Shown here piece after piece: positions 58,098 through 64,000 of a stretch of 64,000 bases of DNA. A program made the translations under genes and the position numbers. The notes beneath the pieces are model-generated. The model made no database searches and was not told where the DNA came from. It worked only from the letters and a program-made list of their open reading frames with translations. Origin of the DNA: Apostichopus japonicus. Taxonomy: Eukaryota; Echinodermata; Holothuroidea; Aspidochirotida; Stichopodidae. The stretch covers positions 14,776,001-14,840,000 of the forward strand of contig NC_092573.1 of assembly GCF_037975245.1 (NCBI RefSeq), given 5' to 3'. The first letter of the stretch is position 1. Every line of letters starts with the position of its first letter.

Positions 58098-58199
58098 GGA
58101 GTAAATGTTTTTGGGTTTTTTAAGCTAAGACGACATATTCCAAGGAAATAACAGAAGCACAATTTGATGGAGAAGATTTCGTCTGGTGATTTCTGTATA

Positions 58200-58281
58200 G
58201 GTAGCGTGGCCGAGTGGTCTAAGGCGCTGGTTTTAGGCACCAGTCATTTCGATGGCGTAGGTTCGAATCCCACCGCTGCCA
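58200..58281 (+). tRNA. tRNA-Leu(TAG)
   Basis: T stem GTAGG/CCCAC carries one A-C mismatch; otherwise consensus. T6 terminator. Confidence 0.88.
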
Positions 58282-58377
58282 GGAGTACTTTTTTAATTTT
58301 AGAAGATAATGCTATATTTCAAGAAAATAACAGAAACCATTTTCATGGAGAAGATTTCGTTTGGTGATTTCTGTATA

Positions 58378-58459
58378 GGTAGCGTGGCCGAGTGGTCTAA
58401 GGCGCTGGTTTTAGGCACCAGTCATTTCGATGGCGTGGGTTCGAATCCCACCGCTGCCA
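58378..58459 (+). tRNA. tRNA-Leu(TAG)
   Basis: Consensus copy; T6 terminator. Confidence 0.93.
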
Positions 58460-58555
58460 GGAGTACTTTTTTAATTTTAGAAGATAATGCTATATTTCAA
58501 GAAAATAACAGAAACCATTTTCATGGAGAAGATTTCGTTTGGTGATTTCTGTATA

Positions 58556-58637
58556 GGTAGCGTGGCCGAGTGGTCTAAGGCGCTGGTTTAAGGCACCAGT
58601 CATTGCGATGGCGTGGGTTCGAATCCCACCGCTGCCA
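58556..58637 (+). tRNA. tRNA-Leu(AAG)
   Basis: UGCG variable arm with the CGCTGCC acceptor strand usual for TAG copies; T5 terminator. Confidence 0.93.
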
Positions 58638-58733
58638 GGAGTACATTTTTAATTTTAGAAGATAATGCTTTATTTCAAGAAAATAACAGAAACCATTTTC
58701 ATGGAGAAGATTTTGTTTGGTGATTTCTGTATA

Positions 58734-58815
58734 GGTAGCGTGGCCGAGTGGTCTAAGGCGCTGGTTTAAGGCACCAGTCATTGCGATGGCGTGGGTTCGA
58801 ATCCCACCGCTGCCA
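58734..58815 (+). tRNA. tRNA-Leu(AAG)
   Basis: Same sequence type as 58556; T6 terminator. Confidence 0.93.
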
Positions 58816-58912
58816 GGAGTAATTTTTTAATTTTAGAAGATAATGCCATATTTCACGAACATAACAGAAACATTTTCATGGAGAAGATTTCGCCTGGTGG
58901 TTTTCATAAAAA

Positions 58913-59084
58913 GGTATCGTGGCCGAGTGTTCTAACGCGCTGCTTTAGAAGAACTTATTGTATATGTTGTTTTAGTGAATGGGTGAGCCAGTGGGCTCGC
59001 CTTCAAATAAAAAAGAATTAAAAAACGGGCTGGTTTTATACGACCGTCAATGCTTAGCCGTATGTTCGAATCCCACCGTTGCCA
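58913..59084 (+). pseudogene. tRNA-Leu interrupted by a LINE tail
   Basis: GCGCTGCTTTA then GAAGAACTTATTG, intact hairpin, AAATAAAAAAG, 3' half ending CGTTGCCA. Confidence 0.86.
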
Positions 59085-59186
59085 GGAGTAAATGTTTTTG
59101 GGTTTTTTAAGCTAAGACGACATATTCCAAGGAAATAACAGAAGCACAATTTCATGGAGAAGATTTCGTTTGGTGATTTCTGTATA

Positions 59187-59223
59187 GGTAGCGTGGCCGA
59201 GTGATCGAATCCCACCGTTGCCA
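59187..59223 (+). pseudogene. tRNA-Leu pseudogene, middle deleted
   Basis: GGTAGCGTGGCCGAGTG joins to ATCGAATCCCACCGTTGCCA; D loop, anticodon arm and variable arm are gone. Confidence 0.8.
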
Positions 59224-59343
59224 GATGTATTTTTTCTCTTTTGGAATCAAAGAAGACATACAAGCTTATTAAGGCATATTTTATAAAAGTGAACAGGAAC
59301 ATGATTTTATTGAGAACGTTCGTTTGTTTAGCGTTTCCAGAAT

Positions 59344-59420
59344 AGTAACTGTGACCGAGTGGTTCAAGGCGCTGGTTTAAAGCACCAAACATTGAGATGG
59401 CTAGGGTTCGAATCCCCATG
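59344..59420 (+). pseudogene. Degenerate tRNA-Leu
   Basis: AGTAACTGTGACCGAGTGG, CGCTGGTTTAAAGCACCAA and GGTTCGAATCC are recognisable; acceptor ends are lost. Confidence 0.65.
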
Positions 59421-59515
59421 TAAATGATTTCTTTTGGAAGCTTAGAAGGCATACTTTATTTAAAAGAACAGAAACATTATTTCATGGAGAAGGTTTCGTT
59501 TAATGTTTCCACATA

Positions 59516-59545
59516 GGTAACGTGGCCGAGTGGTCTAAGGCGCTG
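59516..59545 (+). pseudogene. tRNA-Leu 5' half at the LINE copy C junction
   Basis: GGTAACGTGGCCGAG through AAGGCGCTG, then unrelated LINE sequence begins within the anticodon stem. Confidence 0.8.
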
Positions 59546-60625
59546 AAATATACTCTTCAGATGATATTGTTTCATCACAGCATCAAGGCACTCACATTCA
59601 CGAGCGGTTCAGAGGATACAGATCCTTCCAAGCTTCCGTGCAAGCAGACGTCTAGCCTGTTGCGCAATAGTGTTAGAAATACCCTAAGGGTATACCCATT
59701 GGGATAATGAGTTTGGCGTTATTGATTAATTTATAAAGGCTGGAAAAAGACATTTAAAGGAGTCCGAGTTGTTTTCACGATGCAGATATTGATTTTAAAA
59801 TGGGGCAGAACTCTATACGAACGATAAACTCTACAAAGTTAACATAGTTGACTCTCCGGATACATGGTACGACCATTCATTTGTTCATCGATTGCCCTAT
59901 TAACTCCACATTATGTAGTACTGTAAACACGAAAACTTAACTGTATTTATACAAAAGACGACATCAATCAATGAAAGCTATTACTCAGCTTGGGCTTCAC
60001 AATAGCCGCAAGGAAGGACATCTTTGTAGCTGCCTGCTCAATACTTATAAGTCTACAATCTGGAACAGCCTAGTCATTTACCTTAGCAATAATTATCATA
60101 TCAAATATAGAACGTCTTTTCCCTAGCAGTTTGAAGAAAAAATTATAGACCTACTTTATAATGTGTGAAATGGAAACAATAACATTGACAGAAGCTCTTT
60201 TACAATATTTTCGCACAAAATGATGTGGTGCTCTCTAAAAGCAACTTTACGACCTACTCCTATCATTTCGACAGGGGTTAGTGAACCCCATTTGCTTCTA
60301 CTGGAAATAGCTGGGGTTTTTGCTTCACTGGTCACTGTAACGTGGGTTTTTGTTAGCTTTATATTGACTTCATTATACATTTTCATATCACGATTCGCCA
60401 CTTAGTTGAAAGGGGAACTTCATGTAAATAATTGTGAGTCTAGCACGTTTCGAGAAATTTGTATTCGTATTTATAGTATAATCATTTCAACCGTTGCTAA
60501 TAGCAACATTTCTAAGTTATTATCAATAACTTTATCCTTTATCTTACAAAACAATTTCAGTAAGAACTTATTGTATATACCTTTTTGCGAATGGGGGTGA
60601 GCCAGTGTGCTCAACTTTTCGACAA
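59546..60625 (+). mobile_element. Decayed Tx1/L1-like LINE, copy C, starting in a tRNA-Leu
   Basis: Directly follows a tRNA-Leu 5' half. Scrambled frames match the C-terminal region of copies A and B: a TNDKLYKVNIVDSP-like segment (about 59810-59855) against TNEILYKFKIIDSP, and AACATTGACAG...CTCTAAAAGCAACTTTACG (about 60180-60250) against the corresponding 3' part. It ends AAGAACTTATTGTATATACC and a decayed hairpin (GGTGAGCCAGTGTGCTCAAC). No tRNA 3' half was recognised after it. More decayed than A and B, so older. Confidence 0.7.
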
Positions 60626-60692
60626 CGTGGTTCCGAAGAAAGTAACAGAAACATGATGTCATGGAGAATGTTTTGTTTGGTGAGTTCAGATT

Positions 60693-60766
60693 GGTAGCGT
60701 AGTCTAAGGCGCTGGTTTTAGGCGAAAGTCATTGCAATGACGTGGGGTCGAGTCCCACACCTGTCA
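60693..60766 (+). pseudogene. Degenerate tRNA-Leu(TAG-like)
   Basis: GGTAGCGTAGTCTAAGG lacks part of the D arm. The loop TTTAGGC remains but the 3' anticodon strand is GAAAG. B box GGGTCGAGTCC. Confidence 0.72.
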
Positions 60767-60864
60767 AAAGTAAATGTTTTCTTTTGAAATCTAAGAAGAA
60801 ACATTTTGTCAAAGAAAATCAGAACCATGATTTCATGGAGGTTTCGTTTAATGGTTTCAGTATA

Positions 60865-60935
60865 GGTAGTGTGGCCGAGTTGTTTAAAGGCGCTGGTTAA
60901 TGGCAATGACGTGGGTTCGAATCCCACAACTGCCA
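60865..60935 (+). pseudogene. tRNA-Leu pseudogene, anticodon arm deleted
   Basis: GGTAGTGTGGCCGAGTTG, CGCTGGTTAATGGC, then B box GGTTCGAATCC and CAACTGCCA. Confidence 0.75.
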
Positions 60936-61024
60936 AAAGTAAATGTTTTCTTTTGAAATCTAAGAAGACACATTTTGTTACAGAAAAAACAGAACCAAGA
61001 TTTCATGGAGATGGTTTCAGAATA

Positions 61025-61138
61025 GGTAGCGTGGCCGAGTTGTCTATAAGGCGCTAGTTTTAGCAGGGAGTTGTTATGGAACCCTGGTTTTAGGCACTAG
61101 TCATTTCGATGGTGTGGGTTCGAATCCTTCCGCTGTCA
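61025..61138 (+). pseudogene. tRNA-Leu(TAG) pseudogene with a 30-bp insertion
   Basis: The 5' half to CGCTAGTTTTAG, then about 30 bp (CAGGGAGTTGTTATGGAACC), then CTGGTTTTAGGCACTAG and a 3' half ending CGCTGTCA. The insertion duplicates part of the anticodon arm but carries no LINE hairpin. Confidence 0.72.
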
Positions 61139-61139
61139 G

Positions 61140-63285
61140 ATTAGTTACTCGCCGTTCATTGATTTAACTTTCGTTTTGAGCGTTTCGGTCAAGATTTTTC
61201 TGTATGAAAATCTAGAATGGAATCGAATTTTACAAATAAACTATTCGTGATGGCTTATATTCAATTGCAACGTTAATGGGGAAGAAGTCTATCACAGGTA
61301 ATGAACCTTTTTAAAGGTTATGCATTTAAATTCTCCTTTAAGCATAAACAAACATAAACTAATTATCTTATTTCATATCTTTATGTGTGTTTATGTGTGT
61401 CTGTCACCAGTATCTATAAGTGGTTTGTTTCTGCAGTGGGAAGTGCTGCTGAAATAAATGCAGCGCTTCATTTCATAATCACGAAATTAATTGAGCACAT
61501 ACAACAGGTTCTAATATATTGTTAATGACTTAATTAATTTAATAAATTGTAAGAACCACAAGAGATGACATAGTGCCCCCCCCCCTTAAATCCTCCCAAC
61601 ATCAACAGATATTAGGAGTTATTTGGCTTGAGGAAAATATCAATTTTGGGCAATAGAAATACTCACGGTGTTGTTGCATTATCAATTGACTGATTACGTT
61701 TAGAACATCGGTGTTTATAACGCATAAATTCACGCACCCCTCGGCCTCGAAAAGAAAACACAGGATATACATATGTGAACAAGAAGAGACAACTTAAATG
61801 TTTATTTAGCACTATATACACTTTCACATTTAAAGGCACATCTTCGGTTAAGCCTACATGCAGGAATAACATTATTCATCTGTTAATTAGTTCAGAATTA
61901 TTGAAAACAAAGACGTTTAATATTACAGCCTAGCATAATAAAATCTATTGATGGTTAAACAGCAGTGCGGAAAGATACCACACGGATGGAAAACATGGTA
62001 AGAAGTCTCGTTGGCAACATCAAAAATAGGTCCCTGACGTAACTTATACTAGTTATCTGTTTCTTTCAATCAGTAGAAATAAGAACTATATATAAAGAAA
62101 CTATTTTTGAAAGGATAAGTTTGCAAAATGCATGTTACCGGTCTATGGATATACATGTCCATGGTTTCTTTGTTGTAGACATTGTTAGTAGAACGGGTTC
62201 ATACATTCTGTAGAGAAAGCTATCCATTGATTAAGTACATTTTAATATGCATTTTGCGTTGTTTGCACCGTTTATAGACCTCTGACTAGATCACATAGTA
62301 TTCAAACTTAATCACTTGGGGGGGCATGGGTAGGGGCATGGGGGGACGTGCCCCTAAACTTCAGAGCTTCTTTGGATGACATTTAACACCGTTTGTCGTT
62401 AACACAAAATGTAGCACATTATATACTTGTCAGCTTATATCAAGTTTAATAATCATAATTGATGTGGTTTCACCGATTAATACTCGTGTATCATGATGGA
62501 CCATGAGCAGACACTCCTAAAGTTGTGGTTAATTCGTATCTATATTATAAGAAGGTATGGCTTGTTGACGGTTCCTACAGCACAAAATCCACAATTTTCG
62601 AGCGAAACGGCAGTATGTGAGCCTATGTTGTTACACTTATCTCTACAAAGTGATAGTACACAAATAGTCATAATTCATTAAAAGAAAGGTTCAGAAAAGA
62701 GCGAAAAGCTTCACTTTTATTCAGCGGCGCTTTGTAAAGTAAGTAAGATGTATAGAGAGAAAAACCTCTTGCTTAAAAGTTTCAGCATACTTTGGACAAG
62801 TTTCGATGTCAATTATGTGCCTCATTCTCTCTCGAGGAATCGCACCTTACCAGGGTTGCCATAATTCCCATAGGACTATCTGTTAAAAGCTGTTAATTAT
62901 GCAACAGCAACGTAATTACGTCATGCATCGAAACTGAACTGCTGATTCTCATTTGTTAAATCTTTGCATACAAGTCGGTTTGTCTCGTTATTTAAACAGA
63001 TTTAACGTAAACTGTCTTTAGGGGATTTCGCAGCCTCGAGGTACAACAGGTGATGTTAAATAAACAACATAAATTTAATTTTGATAGAACTATATTATAC
63101 TCTTTTTCATAAAGCTTAATGATTCTCTTTCTCTTACGCGCACCTCTCTCCATCTCCCTTCCTCTTTCTCTCTATAATGAAAGGACTAATTCTCTTTAAA
63201 GTTCATGTGCTACTTTGAAAGTTCTCAACGTATCACACTACTGGTATAGTGAACATGTGACTATGAGAGTCTTGACTATACACGG
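61140..63285. other. Stretch without a supported gene
   Basis: AT-rich, with short C and G runs (61577-61584, 62321-62345). It probably includes the 3' UTR of the receptor gene ending at 63286. No tRNA copy or LINE tail seen, so the cluster ends near 61138. Confidence 0.4.
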
Positions 63286-63496
63286 TCATTCCACGAGAGT
63301 ATACGGTTTCTTTTGTCCCAGAATAATGGCGGTGACGATAATGGTGAGAAAGAGAAACAGCCACAGAAGGAGTCGATCAAGAACATGGGCGACATGTTTC
63401 CACTCATTCATTATCTCTTCTTCGTCATCTGCATCTTTGGCTCTCTTGGTCAGGAAGGACAGATTCGTACGGATGCTGCTCAGATTATCTTCGAAC
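63286..63496 (-). CDS. Second nicotinic receptor subunit, last exon only
   Basis: Minus-strand terminal exon: acceptor TTTCCTAG at 63497, 70 codons, stop TGA at 63286. It encodes the end of the intracellular loop (EEEIMNEWKHVAHVLDR, the amphipathic helix before M4) and the M4 segment LLLWLFLFLTIIVTAIIL, then a short tail. This is typical of Cys-loop nicotinic subunits. Earlier exons would lie beyond the right edge of the window. Sequence differs clearly from the last exon of the gene at 25046, so it is a separate subunit in the same orientation. Confidence 0.85.
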
Positions 63497-63693
63497 CTAG
63501 GAAATAAAAGGAACAGCAGATTTACGTTAATGATAGACCGAACTTCATTCTTCCGTGGCGTATTATTTATTATTATTATTATATGATTGTCATATCCTGC
63601 ACCAATGCTGTTTATTTTAGGCCAGTATGATTTGTTTCTCTATGGAGGGTATGGTCAACATTTTTAAAGAGGATAGCCAACATTCTCGTCCCA

Positions 63694-64000
63694 GGGGGTG
63701 TGGGTTGTATATCCCGCTCCCCCCCCCCCCTTTTGTTCAACCCCAGCACATAACAAAAACTAGTTATCAGCGCAACCTTGTCTATAGACATAATTAAAGA
63801 CTACTTTATAACTTAAATAAACCTCGGACTGCACCCATCTCCCATCAAATCCACTTCATTTAATATCCAGAATTTAGGGGTGTGGGTTGTATATCCCGTT
63901 CCCCCCCCCCCCCCTTTTGTTCAACCCCAGCACATAACAAAAACTAGTTATGAGCGCAACCTTGTCTATAGACATAATTAAAGACTACTTTATAACTTAA
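63694..64000 (+). repeat. Tandem duplication, 183-bp unit, in the receptor intron
   Basis: GGGTGTGGGTTGTATATCCC, a C run, TTTTGTTCAACCCCAGCAC and the following 90 bp occur at 63694 and again at 63877, nearly identical. The second copy is cut by the window edge. It lies upstream of the receptor's last exon, thus probably in its final intron. Confidence 0.9.

Larger units (their letters stand above)
57391..59008 (+). repeat. Two tandem units of about 809 bp
   Basis: TAG, TAG, AAG, interrupted copy (57391, 57569, 57747, 57926) is repeated as TAG, TAG, AAG (58200, 58378, 58556), plus an extra AAG (58734) and an interrupted copy (58913). Within units, genes are 178 bp apart, a higher-order arrangement. 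Confidence 0.88.
32600..61138 (+). other. tRNA-Leu gene cluster invaded by retroelements
   Basis: All tRNA-Leu copies point the same way. The intact form is 82 nt including discriminator A: acceptor GGTAGCG with CGCTGCC or CGTTGCC, A box TGGCCGAGTGG, anticodon arm CTGGT-loop-ACCAG, a type II variable arm closed by a UNCG loop (CAT-TTCG-ATG or CAT-TGCG-ATG), and B box GGTTCGAATCC. The loop TTTAGGC gives anticodon TAG (codon CTA); TTAAGGC gives AAG (codon CTT). There is no intron. Each gene is usually preceded by TGATTTCTGTATA or TTTCAGTATA and followed within about 10 nt by a run of 4-8 T, a Pol III terminator. Spacers are about 95-100 bp in the tightest parts and are themselves repeated. Confidence 0.93.

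Noticed and set aside
39800-59021. Many short frames with GGIRTHAIAMTGALNQRLRPLG or SVAEWSKALVLGTSHFDG
   Set aside because: These are antisense and sense translations through the tRNA-Leu genes. The repeated 'protein' is the tRNA sequence itself.
63215-63586. Plus-strand frames of 123 and 64 residues
   Set aside because: The minus strand encodes a clear receptor M4 exon with a splice acceptor; the plus frames are its complement.

Overview
Animal (metazoan) nuclear DNA. Genes are split by GT-AG introns, intergenic space is AT-rich and full of repeats, and the recognisable products are a UBA-type peptidyl-tRNA hydrolase 2 and two Cys-loop nicotinic receptor subunits. The retroelements (Tx1/L1-like LINEs, Penelope-like elements, a tRNA-headed SINE) and the tandem receptor genes fit a marine invertebrate, possibly an echinoderm. 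The phylum is a guess.

Layout. 1-9.2 kb is sparse: a possible secreted-protein first exon on the minus strand with a TATA box (1.6-2.2 kb), a complete SINE (3.3 kb), a Penelope-type tail (4.9 kb) and a decayed non-LTR reverse transcriptase (5.5-6.5 kb). 9.48-19.19 kb holds a complete five-exon PTRH2-type gene on the plus strand (202 aa). Its 6.1-kb third intron carries a roughly 24-bp minisatellite, and 34 bp upstream of its start codon lies a possible divergent first exon. 21.5-22.3 kb is a roughly 90-bp tandem repeat of two alternating unit types. 23.8-24.2 kb is a non-autonomous DNA transposon with terminal inverted repeats. 25.05-31.53 kb holds a complete seven-exon nicotinic receptor alpha-like subunit on the minus strand (487 aa). 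The last exon of a second receptor subunit, same strand, lies at 63.29-63.50 kb.

The roughly 30 kb between the two receptor genes is the most unusual part. It is a cluster of tRNA-Leu genes, all on the plus strand: 38 full-length copies (19 with anticodon TAG, 19 with AAG), 13 copies interrupted at one position in the anticodon loop, and about a dozen truncated ones. The interruptions are 3' tails of a Tx1/L1-like LINE that ends in a conserved hairpin. Long decayed copies of the same LINE (40-42.4, 48-50.2 and 59.5-60.6 kb) also end at the tRNA anticodon stem-loop. This points to a non-LTR retrotransposon that uses tRNA-Leu genes as its target site. A second, different LINE with intact ORF1 (465 aa) and ORF2 (1147 aa) sits in a tRNA spacer at 51.8-56.9 kb, and a Penelope-like fragment sits in another at 35.2-36.4 kb. 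The cluster has grown by duplication at several scales: units of about 180, 367, 649 and 809 bp, and a block of about 4.3 kb copied 7.8 kb away.

Most short open frames in the cluster are translations through tRNA genes and are not proteins.
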